A stretch of 64,000 nt of DNA, taken from positions 1,612,001 through 1,676,000 of the forward strand of contig NZ_CP009247.1 in assembly GCF_001941485.1 (NCBI RefSeq), read 5' to 3'. Every line of letters begins with the position of its first letter. The stretch's first letter is position 1. A program made the translations under genes and the position numbers. A model generated the notes under the pieces. That model had not been told where the DNA came from. It saw only the letters and a list, made by a program, of their open reading frames with translations, and ran no database searches. Source of the stretch: Corynebacterium frankenforstense DSM 45800 (lineage in GTDB: Bacteria; Actinomycetota; Actinomycetes; Mycobacteriales; Mycobacteriaceae). Positions 13,300 to 21,248 of this stretch are shown here, piece after piece.

Positions 13300-13410
13300 G
13301 AAAGGTCCCCTCCTTAGGGATCGTGGTTCGGCGATCATCGGTGCCGCCGGTCGTGTGCTGTGCATAGTCTCTGCTTACGACGCCGACCACTGTATCACCC
13401 GGCACGCGAA

Positions 13411-13443
13411 GACCCCGCCGCCCACCAGGTGGGTGACGGGGTC
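13411..13443 (-). terminator. Hairpin between rpsO and pnp
   Basis: GACCCCG-CCG-CCCACC and GGTGGG-TGA-CGGGGTC form a long imperfect stem with a small mismatched bulge, 18 bp after the rpsO stop. On the minus strand it is followed by TTCGCGTG. It could end rpsO mRNA partly or be a nuclease processing site; in E. coli the rpsO-pnp gap is cut by RNase III to autoregulate pnp. Confidence 0.6.
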
Positions 13444-13460
13444 CTTCAAGCGGGTGGAGC

Positions 13461-13730
13461 CTAGCGGCGCAGGCCCAGACGCTTGATCAGGTCGCGGTAG
13501 CGGTCGATGTTGGTCTCGGCCAGGTACTTCAGCAGGCCGCGGCGGCGACCGACCATGAGCAGCAGGCCACGACGCGAGTGGTGGTCGTGGTGGTGGGTCT
13601 TCAGGTGCTCGGTCAGGTTGCTGATGCGCTCGGTCAGCAGGGCCACCTGGGCCTCCGGGGAGCCGGTGTCGGTCTCGTGCAGACCGAACTCGGTCAGGAT
13701 CTCGCGCTTCTTCTCGGTGCTCAGAGCCAT
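13461..13730 (-). CDS. rpsO: 30S ribosomal protein S15
   Basis: An 89-residue protein with the complete S15 pattern. It has an [18 protein letters not shown] segment and [10 protein letters not shown], then ends [13 protein letters not shown]. It binds 16S rRNA at the central-domain junction and starts platform assembly. The ATG has GAGGAG about 9 nt upstream. It precedes pnp, and the two may be cotranscribed through the hairpin between them. Confidence 0.98.
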   Translation of the reverse strand: MALSTEKKREILTEFGLHETDTGSPEAQVALLTERISNLTEHLKTHHHDHHSRRGLLLMVGRRRGLLKYLAETNIDRYRDLIKRLGLRR

Positions 13731-13874
13731 GAGAATATCTCCTCTATTTCAGTCCACATGAAAGTGCTGCCCGCGGCGGCGGCGAACCGGCGCGCGGCGG
13801 GCGGGTCGGACTGCTGTGGACCGCAGTCGCGTCAAAGACCGTCGACCAGGCTAGCACGGCCCCGGGCGGGCGGC

Positions 13875-14825
13875 CTAATCCGCGAGCACGCGGCCGATGC
13901 GCTCCATGAGCTCGGCCAGGAAGCGCTCGGCGTCGACGCCGACGGCCACGCGCGCGGTCTTCTCCTTCTCGGAGAGGCGCTCCTCGTCGCCGATGGTGCG
14001 CCCGCGGGTCTCGCCCTCGGTGTCGACCTTCATGTTGACGGGCAGGAGGTCGACCAGGGACTCGTCGACGGCCACGCCCACGGCCAGCGGGTCGTGCAGG
14101 CCGCAGCCGCCCAGGTACGGGGCGGTCGTCTCGTAGGCCTTGATGTAGTAGTCCGTGATGTCGGCCAGCTTGGTGGCCGCCTCGGTGCCCAGCTCGCGCC
14201 ACTTGGCGGTGTCCTCGTAGGTCAGCAGGGTCTGGAGGGTGACGTCCAGGCCGACCATGGTGACGTCCCTGGCGCGGCGGAACATCAGGTCGCTGGCCGC
14301 CGGGTCCTGGTTGATGTTGGCCTCGGCCCAGGCGCTGACGTTGCCGGGCACGGTCAGCGCGCCGCCCATGAGCACGATGTGGGCCTTCTCCGCGAACTCC
14401 GGGTCGGCCTCGATGGCCGCCGCGATGTTGGTCGACGGGCCGGTGGGCACGATGACCAGGTCGTCGCCGTGCTCGCGGACGGACTCGACGAGGAAGTCCA
14501 CGGCGGACTTCTCCTCCGGGCCGCGCGTGGCGGCGGGCAGCTCGACGTCGCCGACGCCGTTGGCGCCGTGGATGAACGAGGAGATCTCCAGGACCTCGAA
14601 GCCGTCACGGTCGCCGGCGTGCGGCAGGCCGGCGTAGACGGGCACCTCGGGGTGGCCGAAGAGGTCCAGCAGCGCGAGGTCGTTGGCCACGCCCTGCTCG
14701 ACGAGCACGTTGCCGTAGGTGCCGGTCACGCCGATGAGCTCGAGCTCCGGCGAGCCGAGGGCGTAGGCGAGCGCGAGGGCGTCGTCGACGCCGGTGTCCA
14801 GGTCCAGGATGATCTTCTTCGTCAT
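13875..14825 (-). CDS. Nucleoside hydrolase (IUNH family)
   Basis: A 316-residue inosine-uridine type N-ribohydrolase that would split ribonucleosides into base and ribose for salvage. The N-terminal calcium-binding motif is seen as L-D-L-D-T-G-V-D-D-A-L-A-L (residues 7-19). A second conserved region, V-P-T-G-P-S-T-N-I-A-A-A, is central, and G-L-H-D-P-L-A-V lies near residue 240. The precise substrate cannot be read. TAGACT (14834-14839) stands 8 nt before the ATG, so it probably has its own leaderless transcript rather than sharing one with ribF, which lies upstream on the same strand. Confidence 0.88.
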   Translation of the reverse strand: MTKKIILDLDTGVDDALALAYALGSPELELIGVTGTYGNVLVEQGVANDLALLDLFGHPEVPVYAGLPHAGDRDGFEVLEISSFIHGANGVGDVELPAATRGPEEKSAVDFLVESVREHGDDLVIVPTGPSTNIAAAIEADPEFAEKAHIVLMGGALTVPGNVSAWAEANINQDPAASDLMFRRARDVTMVGLDVTLQTLLTYEDTAKWRELGTEAATKLADITDYYIKAYETTAPYLGGCGLHDPLAVGVAVDESLVDLLPVNMKVDTEGETRGRTIGDEERLSEKEKTARVAVGVDAERFLAELMERIGRVLAD

Positions 14826-14884
14826 GGCGCCCCAGTCTAACCGCCGACGCCGCGCGGATCAGCCGGCCCGACGGGCCGGAGGGG

Positions 14885-15850
14885 TCAGTCGACGCCGAGG
14901 ATCTCCCTGGTGCGCCGCACGTCGCGGCCCATCGCCTCGAGCAGCTCGTCGACGCCGTTGAACTTGACCATGTCGCGCAGGTGGGCGACGAACTCGACGC
15001 GGGCGGTGTGCCCGTAGAGGTCGGCGTCGCGGCCGATGACGAAGCTCTCCACACTGCGCGGGTCCTCACCGAAGGTCGGGTTGGTGCCCACGGAGATCGC
15101 CGCCGGGTAGCGCACCCCGGGCTCCATGTCGCCGTCGACCGGACCCTCGTCGACCACCGTGAGCCAGCCGGCGTAGACCCCGTCGGCGGGCAGGGCCATC
15201 GACTCCGGGAAGTACTGGTTGGCCGTCGGGTAGCCCAGCTGGGCTCCCCCGCGCCCGGCGCCGTGCACGATCTTGGCGGTCACCGAGAAGTCGCGGCCGA
15301 GCACCCAGTCCGCGCCCGCGACGTCGCCGGCGGCGAGGTACTCGCGCACCAGCGAGGAGCACAGCCGGCGCCCGCCGTCGTGGACGAGGTCGACGACCTC
15401 CACCTCCACGCCGTACTCCTGACCCAGCTCGCACAGCGTCCGCGAGGTGCCCGCCGCGTCGCGGCCGAAGGTGAAGTTCTCGCCGACGAAGACGGCGCGG
15501 GCGCGCAGGACGTCGCAAATCAACGAGCGGAAGTAGTGCCGGGCGTCGAGCCCGGCGAGCTCGCGGGTGAAGTTGACCACCAGCACGTCGTCGACGCCGA
15601 GCTCGCCGGCCAGCCGGACGCGCTCGTCGAGGCTGGTCAGCTGCGTGGGCGCCTTGTCCGGCAGGAAGACGGAGATCGGGTGCGGGTCGAAGGTGCACAT
15701 CACGCAGCGCACGCCGAGCTCGCGGGCGCGCGCGACGGCCGCCCCGACCAGGGCGCGGTGCCCGCGGTGGACGCCGTCGAAGACGCCGATGGTCACCACG
15801 CACCCCGCCAGGTCGGAGGGCACACTGCTCATTCCGTACCACACAGTCAC
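14885..15850 (-). CDS. ribF: Bifunctional riboflavin kinase / FAD synthetase
   Basis: A 321-residue enzyme making FMN and then FAD. The N-terminal nucleotidyltransferase domain has G-V-F-D-G-V-H-R-G-H (about residues 23-32), and a C-terminal flavokinase domain begins near V-H-G-A-G-R-G-G-A-Q-L-G-Y-P-T-A-N. Several in-frame GTGs exist. I chose the one at 15850 because TAGTCT (15858-15863) is 7 nt upstream. Alternatives are GTG 15856, GTG 15844 and ATG 15832. It is divergent from truB, and the pair truB-ribF is conserved next to rbfA/infB regions in many bacteria. Confidence 0.93.
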   Translation of the reverse strand: MTVWYGMSSVPSDLAGCVVTIGVFDGVHRGHRALVGAAVARARELGVRCVMCTFDPHPISVFLPDKAPTQLTSLDERVRLAGELGVDDVLVVNFTRELAGLDARHYFRSLICDVLRARAVFVGENFTFGRDAAGTSRTLCELGQEYGVEVEVVDLVHDGGRRLCSSLVREYLAAGDVAGADWVLGRDFSVTAKIVHGAGRGGAQLGYPTANQYFPESMALPADGVYAGWLTVVDEGPVDGDMEPGVRYPAAISVGTNPTFGEDPRSVESFVIGRDADLYGHTARVEFVAHLRDMVKFNGVDELLEAMGRDVRRTREILGVD

Positions 15851-15895
15851 GCCCACCAGACTAGAGCATCACGCGCGCTTTCTAGACTCGTGCCC
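15851..15895. promoter_or_regulatory. Divergent leaderless promoters ribF / truB
   Basis: TAGTCT on the minus strand (15858-15863) and TAGACT on the plus strand (15883-15888) each lie 7 nt before a start codon. The hexamers are 19 bp apart, so each promoter's -35 region lies on or near the other's -10. Confidence 0.65.
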
Positions 15896-16780
15896 ATGAC
15901 TGCTTCCTCCTCCCCCGCCGCGTCCGCCGACCCCCTGGCCGACTCCGGCCTCGTCGTCGTGGACAAGCCGGCCGGCATGTCCTCCCACGACGTCGTCGCC
16001 AAGGTGCGGCGCGCGATGGGCACCCGCAAGGTGGGCCACGCCGGCACGCTCGACCCGATGGCCACCGGCGTGCTCGTGCTGGGCGTCAACCGCGGCACGA
16101 AGTTCCTCGCCCACCTGACCGCGGCGACGAAGTCCTACTCGGCGACCGTGCGCCTCGGCGAGCGCACCACGACCGATGACGCCGAGGGCGAGACCACCGC
16201 GCGCACGACCCCGCTTGACGACGCCGCGCTGGTCGCCGCGGTCGCCGACCTCACCGGCGACATCATGCAGGTCCCCGCCACGGTCTCCGCGATCAAGGTC
16301 GACGGCCGGCGCGCCTACGCGCGCGCCCGCGCCGGCGAGGACGTCGAGCTTCCGGCCCGCCCGGTCACGGTCAGCCGCTTCGACGTGCTCTCCCGCGCCG
16401 GCGACGACGTCGAGGTGGAGGTCGACTGCTCGACGGGCACGTACATCCGGGCGCTGGCCCGCGACCTCGGCGGCCACCTGACCCGGCTGCGGCGCACCGA
16501 GGTCGGCCCGTTCACGCTGGCCGACGCCGTGACGCTCGAGGAGCTGGCGGAGCAGCCGGCGCTCTCGCTGAGCGTCGACGAGGCGATGACGCGCTGCTAC
16601 CCCACCCTGCCCGTCGACGCTGAGGAGTACACCGCGCTCTCGCAGGGCAAGCGGCTCAAGGCCCGCGGGTTGGACGGGGTGCACGCGGCGGTGGGCCCGG
16701 ACGGGCGGGCGGTCGCGCTGGTCGCCGAGCGCGGCGGGGCGCTGGCGACCGTCTTCGTCGCGCGGCCGTCGACGCTCTAG
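15896..16780 (+). CDS. truB: tRNA pseudouridine(55) synthase TruB
   Basis: A 294-residue enzyme that makes pseudouridine 55 in the T-loop of tRNAs. The first conserved block is V-V-D-K-P-A-G-M-S-S-H-D (about residues 21-32). The catalytic aspartate is in H-A-G-T-L-D-P-M-A-T-G-V-L (about 47-59). A C-terminal PUA-like region follows. The ATG at 15896 has a -10 hexamer 7 nt before it. Longer in-frame reading upstream would overlap ribF and is a shadow frame. Confidence 0.95.
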   Translation: MTASSSPAASADPLADSGLVVVDKPAGMSSHDVVAKVRRAMGTRKVGHAGTLDPMATGVLVLGVNRGTKFLAHLTAATKSYSATVRLGERTTTDDAEGETTARTTPLDDAALVAAVADLTGDIMQVPATVSAIKVDGRRAYARARAGEDVELPARPVTVSRFDVLSRAGDDVEVEVDCSTGTYIRALARDLGGHLTRLRRTEVGPFTLADAVTLEELAEQPALSLSVDEAMTRCYPTLPVDAEEYTALSQGKRLKARGLDGVHAAVGPDGRAVALVAERGGALATVFVARPSTL

Positions 16781-16796
16781 GGGGCCGGGCCGGCGC

Positions 16797-17501
16797 TCAG
16801 GCGTGCAGGTAGCGCCGCGAGACGATGCGGCGCACGGCGGTGGTCGCCACCACGAAGCCCTCGGCCTCCTCCCAGCGGCCCTCGATGAAGGGCACCGGGG
16901 TCGGGCGCACCAGCAGATACGACAGGAACGTGCCGTCGGCGCGCAGGTCGATCTCGGCCTGGTCGAACTCGAGGAAGCGCCGGGTCAGGGGGAACCAGGC
17001 CTTGTAGGTGGCCTCCTTGGCGCAGAAGAGCAGCCGGTCCGGGTTGGCCACCCCGGCCGCGCGCAGCCGGTCGAGCCGGGAGATCTCCCCCGGTCGGGCG
17101 ATGGCGCCGAGGACGTCGTCGCCGAGCGGCTCGTTGGGCTCGGCGTCGAGGCCGACCGAGACGGCGCGGGAGCTCTCCACGGCCACCGCCGCGCGCAGCC
17201 CGTCGGTGTGGGTGATCGAACCGGTGTAGCCGGTCGGCCACAGCGGCATCCCCCGCTCGCCGCGCAGGATGGGGTCCCCCGGTCCCCCGAGGTCCGCGAG
17301 CGCGGTGTGGGCGCACCAGCGGGCGTCGCCGAACTCGGCCTTGCGCTTGGCCACCGCGTGTGAGACGAGCGCCTGCTCGAGCGGGTGCAGGTCGAGGTAG
17401 TTCTCCAGGCTCGGCTGCGGCGGCGACTTCTCCGTGATGACGTAGCAGTAGGAGGCGTGCGCCGGGAAGAGCTCGGGGGCGAAGAGTCCGTGGTGGCTCA
17501 T
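16797..17501 (-). CDS. pptT: 4'-phosphopantetheinyl transferase (Sfp/EntD type)
   Basis: A 234-residue transferase that loads the 4'-phosphopantetheine arm of CoA onto carrier domains of fatty-acid, polyketide or peptide synthases. In corynebacteria these include FAS-I and the mycolate condensing Pks13. Conserved blocks are G-S-I-T-H-T-D-G (near 94-101), V-G-L-D-A-E-P (metal-binding Asp/Glu) and F-C-A-K-E-A-T-Y-K-A-W (near 158-168). Its ATG overlaps the stop of the upstream phosphoesterase gene (ATGA), so translation is coupled. The pptT label follows mycobacterial naming and is by analogy. Confidence 0.88.
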   Translation of the reverse strand: MSHHGLFAPELFPAHASYCYVITEKSPPQPSLENYLDLHPLEQALVSHAVAKRKAEFGDARWCAHTALADLGGPGDPILRGERGMPLWPTGYTGSITHTDGLRAAVAVESSRAVSVGLDAEPNEPLGDDVLGAIARPGEISRLDRLRAAGVANPDRLLFCAKEATYKAWFPLTRRFLEFDQAEIDLRADGTFLSYLLVRPTPVPFIEGRWEEAEGFVVATTAVRRIVSRRYLHA

Positions 17502-18310
17502 GGCGTCCTCCCCTCGTGCAGCAGCGGGTAGGGCCAGGGCGGGGCCTGCCCCCCGCGGGGGCGCCACTCGCGGGGATAGCCCAGGGAGACCTCGTGGTGC
17601 TCGACGCCGTCGACGGTGAGTGTGCCCGGCATGTGCAGGTGGCCGTAGACGACGGCGCGGGCGTTGTAGCGGCGCGCCCAGTCCCGGGTGTGCCGGGTGC
17701 CGCACCACAGGGCCAGCTCCGGCAGCGCCATGCGCAGCGTCGGCTCCTGGACCAGCGGCCAGTGGTTGACCAGCACGGTCGGACCGGTCACCCGGGAGAG
17801 CCTGCGCACCGAGTAGGCCAGGCGGTCCCAGCACCACGCGCGCACGTCGACGAAGGGGGCGATCGAGTACTCGTCGGTCATCACGATCTGGCGTGCCCGG
17901 GCCCGGGCCAGGGCCTCCTCGACGGAGAGCCCGGCGACCCGGAACGAGTAGTCGTAGAGGGTGAACAGCGGGCAGACCGTCACCCCGTCGAAGACGGGGT
18001 AGCGGTCCTCCGGGGTGACCACGCCGAGGGCGCGGCAGGCCTGGACGAGCTCGTCGTAGCGCTGCCGGCCGCGGGCGCGGTCGGTGGAGCGGGCGAAGAG
18101 CTCGTGGTTGCCGGGCACCCAGATGACCTTCGCGTAGCGGCCGGCCAGCTCGGCGAGGATCTCGGTGACCACGGCGGGGCGCTCGGCGACGTCCCCGGCG
18201 ACGATCAGCCAGTCGCGGGGGTTGTCGGGGCTGAGCTCGGCCAGCCGGGCGCGGTTCGCGCGCACCGCGGCGTGCAGGTCCGAGACCGCCCAGAGCGTCC
18301 GTTGCGTCAT
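17498..18310 (-). CDS. Metallophosphoesterase
   Basis: A 270-residue calcineurin-like phosphoesterase. The metal-binding series is complete: D-L-H near residue 11, G-D-V near 40, G-N-H-E near 67-70, N-H-W-P near 195 and G-H-L-H near 234. The substrate is not evident. The gene overlaps the phosphopantetheinyl transferase by 4 nt. A conserved pairing of such an esterase with PptT is known in mycobacteria, where the hydrolase (PptH) removes the phosphopantetheine arm again, so an opposing role is plausible here. This is inference from context. Confidence 0.8.
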   Translation of the reverse strand: MTQRTLWAVSDLHAAVRANRARLAELSPDNPRDWLIVAGDVAERPAVVTEILAELAGRYAKVIWVPGNHELFARSTDRARGRQRYDELVQACRALGVVTPEDRYPVFDGVTVCPLFTLYDYSFRVAGLSVEEALARARARQIVMTDEYSIAPFVDVRAWCWDRLAYSVRRLSRVTGPTVLVNHWPLVQEPTLRMALPELALWCGTRHTRDWARRYNARAVVYGHLHMPGTLTVDGVEHHEVSLGYPREWRPRGGQAPPWPYPLLHEGRTP

Positions 18311-18314
18311 CTGT

Positions 18315-19652
18315 CTAGGTCACCGCCCACCGCATCGACCGGAAGCGCCACCACACGGCGGCCATGCGCAGGCCGATGAAGGCCACCAGGCCGCACCACA
18401 CGCCGGTCAGCCCGCCGTCGACGGCGAAGGAGATCCACACCCCGGGCAGGAAGCCCAGGAGCACGGCGAGGATGGTGGCGTTGCGCAGGAAGACCGCGTC
18501 GGAGGCGCCGAGCAGCACGCCGTCGAGGGCGAAGACGACCCCGCCCATGACGATCATGACGATCATCAGCCACCAGGGCCCGGCGATGGCCTCGAGGACC
18601 GCGGCGTCGGAGGTGAAGATCCTCGGGATCACGCCCGCGCCCAGGGCGAAGACGACGCCGAGCACGCCGGCGAAGGCCACGGAGTACCCGGTGATGCGCC
18701 GGCCGGTGCGCCGCGCCGCCTCGACGGTCCCGGCGCCGAGGGCGGCGCCCGTGAGCGTCTGGGCCGCGATGGCCAGCGAGTCGAGCACCAGGGTGATGAA
18801 GTTCCACAGCTGGAGCATGACCTGGTGGGAGGCCAGCGACGCGGTGCCGAACCGGGCGGCGACCGCGGCCGCCGAGAGAAAGGCGACCTGGAAGCTCAGC
18901 GAGCGCACGATGAGGTCGCGGCCGAGCACCAGCTGGCGGCGGATGACGTCCCAGCGCGGCCGCCAGCCGCCGGAGTGGGCGCGCCCCAGGGCGATCAGGA
19001 AGCACGTCGAGGTGATGGCGGTGCCGCACACGTTGGCCCACGCGGAGCCGACCAGGCCGAAGTGCCCGACCAGGTAGGGCACGAGCACGGCGCCGGGGAT
19101 GACGCCGGCCAGGGTGAAGTAGAGCGGGCGGCGGGTGTCCTGGATGCCGCGCAGCCAGCCGTTGCCGGCCATGACGATCAGGGTCAGCGGGATCGACAGG
19201 GCGGCCACGCGCATCCAGTGCGCGGCCTCCGCGGCGACGTCCGGCGAGCCGGTCAGCCAGCCGGCGAAGACCGGGGCGAACAGCTCGATGATCAGCGCGA
19301 GCAAAAGACCCACGCCGACGGCGACCCAGGTGGCCTGCACGCCCTCGGCGATGGCGGCGGAGCGCCGCCCCTCGCCGTAGAGGCGGGAGGCGCGCGCGGT
19401 GGTGCCGTAGCTGAGGAAGGTCAGCTGGGTGGTCACCTGCGCCTGGATGGTGGTCCCGGCGCCGAGGGCGGCCAGCTCGAAGCCGCCGAGGCGGCCGACG
19501 ACGGCCGTGTCCAGCAGCAGGTAGAGCGGGGTGGCCGCGAGCACGCCGAGGGCCGGCAGAGCCAGCCCGAAGATCGTGCGGGCCGAGACCTCGGGGGCGG
19601 CGGCGCCCTCGCGGGCCGCCTCGTCCCGGTCGGCTACAGCTCGTCGCGACAC
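18315..19652 (-). CDS. dinF: MATE-family (DinF-like) efflux transporter
   Basis: A 445-residue multidrug and toxic compound extrusion protein with about twelve membrane helices arranged as two related halves. Recognisable pieces are L-L-D-T-A-V-V-G-R-L-G near residue 47 and the later G-A-A-L-G-A-G-T-V-E-A-A-R-R segment. MATE proteins export organic cations using Na+ or H+ gradients; no substrate can be named. The start overlaps the end of the DHH phosphoesterase gene by 19 nt, so both sit in one operon with rbfA upstream. Confidence 0.88.
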   Translation of the reverse strand: MSRRAVADRDEAAREGAAAPEVSARTIFGLALPALGVLAATPLYLLLDTAVVGRLGGFELAALGAGTTIQAQVTTQLTFLSYGTTARASRLYGEGRRSAAIAEGVQATWVAVGVGLLLALIIELFAPVFAGWLTGSPDVAAEAAHWMRVAALSIPLTLIVMAGNGWLRGIQDTRRPLYFTLAGVIPGAVLVPYLVGHFGLVGSAWANVCGTAITSTCFLIALGRAHSGGWRPRWDVIRRQLVLGRDLIVRSLSFQVAFLSAAAVAARFGTASLASHQVMLQLWNFITLVLDSLAIAAQTLTGAALGAGTVEAARRTGRRITGYSVAFAGVLGVVFALGAGVIPRIFTSDAAVLEAIAGPWWLMIVMIVMGGVVFALDGVLLGASDAVFLRNATILAVLLGFLPGVWISFAVDGGLTGVWCGLVAFIGLRMAAVWWRFRSMRWAVT

Positions 19653-20608
19653 GTGCGCACCCCCTCCAGCAGCTCGGCGATGACGGACTCCGCCGTGCCC
19701 GGCGAGGTGTATCCGGCCGAGGCGCGGTGCCCGCCGCCGCCCAGGTGGACTGCCAGGTGGGAGACGTCGGCGCGCGGGGCGCGCAGGGAGACCGACCAGT
19801 GGCCGGGGTACAGCTCCTTGAGCACGGCGGCCACGGTGGCCCCGCGCACGGCGGTGACCATGTCGATGACGACCTCGAGGGCGGACTTCGGGTGGCCCTG
19901 CACCTCCGCGCTGTCGGCGACGAGGGTGGCCACGCCGAGCCCGTCGACGTCGTGCATGCGGCTGGTGGACAGCACCCGGCCGATCATGGTCAGGTCGTCG
20001 ACGCTGACGGCGTCCATGAGCTCGGCGGCGATCCGGCGCGGGTCGAGTCCGGCGGACAGCCAGCGCCCGCCGAGCTCGTGCATGCGTGCGCCACCCCAGC
20101 GGAAGCTGCCGGTGTCGGTGACCAGCCCGGCGTAGAGCCCGTGGGCGATGTCGGGCTCGGTGTCGTCGACGCCGAGCTCGGCGAAGAGGTCCGCGAGGAT
20201 CGTGGTGGTCGACTCGGCCTCGGGAACGATCAGGTTCAGCCCGCCGAAGCCGGGGTTCGACTCGTGGTGGTCGACGCAGACGACCCGGTCCCTGCGCTCC
20301 TCGAGCTGCCCGGCCAGGTGTCCGGTGCGGTCCAGGGAGGCGCAGTCGAGCACGAGGTAGAGATCGGCGGGCAGGAGCTCGCGCGAGCAGGTGACCTCGT
20401 CGGCGCCGGGGATCGTCAGCAGGTGCGCCTCGACGGCCGCGTCCTGGCCGATCTGGCCGCGGGCGTCAAGCCCGAGGCGGCGCAGCGCGGCGACGGACGC
20501 GGTGACCGAGCCGACGGCGTCGGCGTCGGGGCGCAGGTGCGCGACGACGGTGACCGTGCGCGCCCCACGGATCGCCGACGCGACGTCGGCAAGCGTGCCG
20601 GACGCCAT
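19634..20608 (-). CDS. DHH-family phosphoesterase (NrnA-like)
   Basis: A 324-residue DHH/DHHA1 protein. The metal-site motifs H-L-R-P-D-A-D-A-V-G-S (about 24-34) and C-V-D-H-H-E-S-N (about 110-117) are intact. A C-terminal DHHA1 domain ends with the substrate-binding G-G-G-G-H-R-A-S-A-G. Relatives hydrolyse nano-RNA, pAp or cyclic dinucleotide products. The gene starts 4 nt after the rbfA stop codon, consistent with a function in RNA turnover next to ribosome maturation genes. Confidence 0.88.
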   Translation of the reverse strand: MASGTLADVASAIRGARTVTVVAHLRPDADAVGSVTASVAALRRLGLDARGQIGQDAAVEAHLLTIPGADEVTCSRELLPADLYLVLDCASLDRTGHLAGQLEERRDRVVCVDHHESNPGFGGLNLIVPEAESTTTILADLFAELGVDDTEPDIAHGLYAGLVTDTGSFRWGGARMHELGGRWLSAGLDPRRIAAELMDAVSVDDLTMIGRVLSTSRMHDVDGLGVATLVADSAEVQGHPKSALEVVIDMVTAVRGATVAAVLKELYPGHWSVSLRAPRADVSHLAVHLGGGGHRASAGYTSPGTAESVIAELLEGVRTCRDEL

Positions 20609-20612
20609 GGCG

Positions 20613-21047
20613 TCAGTTCTCGTCGTGGCGGTAGGGGTCGGCCTCGCCGGCCGGCCGGGCCCCCTCGCGGGTGCGGGCCAGCTCCTCGTCGCGGGCGCGG
20701 GCGCGCGCCAGCAGCTCCTCCATGCGCGCGCTCGACTCCGGCACGGCGTCGAGCTCGAAGCTCAGCGTCGGGGTGAAGCGGACGCTGAGCTGGTCGCCGA
20801 CCAGCTTGCGCAGCTGGCCGCGCGCGGCGGCCAGACCGGCGGCGGCTCGCTCGGTGTCGGGCTCGTCGTCGATGCCCTCGCCGCGCACCGTGTAGTAGAC
20901 GGTGGCGTCGTGCAGGTCGCCGGTCAGGCGGGTGTCGGTGACCGTCACCAGGTTGACGCGGGGGTCCTTGATCTCACGCTCCAGAGCGGTGGCGACGATC
21001 GTCTGGATGCGCTTGGCCATGCGGCCCGCGCGGGCGGAATCGGCCAT
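20613..21047 (-). CDS. rbfA: Ribosome-binding factor A
   Basis: A 144-residue KH-like factor that binds the 30S subunit and assists 16S rRNA 5'-end maturation and cold adaptation. Visible hallmarks are [11 protein letters not shown] near the start, then [14 protein letters not shown] and a P-x-L-S-F-E-L-D segment. The charged C-terminal tail (to H-D-E-N) is typical of actinobacterial RbfA. A TAGACT hexamer about 40 bp upstream suggests its own promoter, separated from infB by 200 bp. Confidence 0.95.
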   Translation of the reverse strand: MADSARAGRMAKRIQTIVATALEREIKDPRVNLVTVTDTRLTGDLHDATVYYTVRGEGIDDEPDTERAAAGLAAARGQLRKLVGDQLSVRFTPTLSFELDAVPESSARMEELLARARARDEELARTREGARPAGEADPYRHDEN

Positions 21048-21248
21048 GGTCGGTCCCCTTTCGGTGGCGGAGTTCAGTACCGCGCCAGTCTAGCCGCCCC
21101 CGCCCGCGGGCGGCCACCAGGTCGCCGCCCGTCGCCGGGCCGCGTCAGCCGGCCCGCACGGCTGCGGGCATGCGGGAGGGCCGGCGCCCGCTCCCCCGCT
21201 CAGGGAAAGCCGGCACCGGCCCTCTCGGTCACGCGCCCACGGCCTCGA

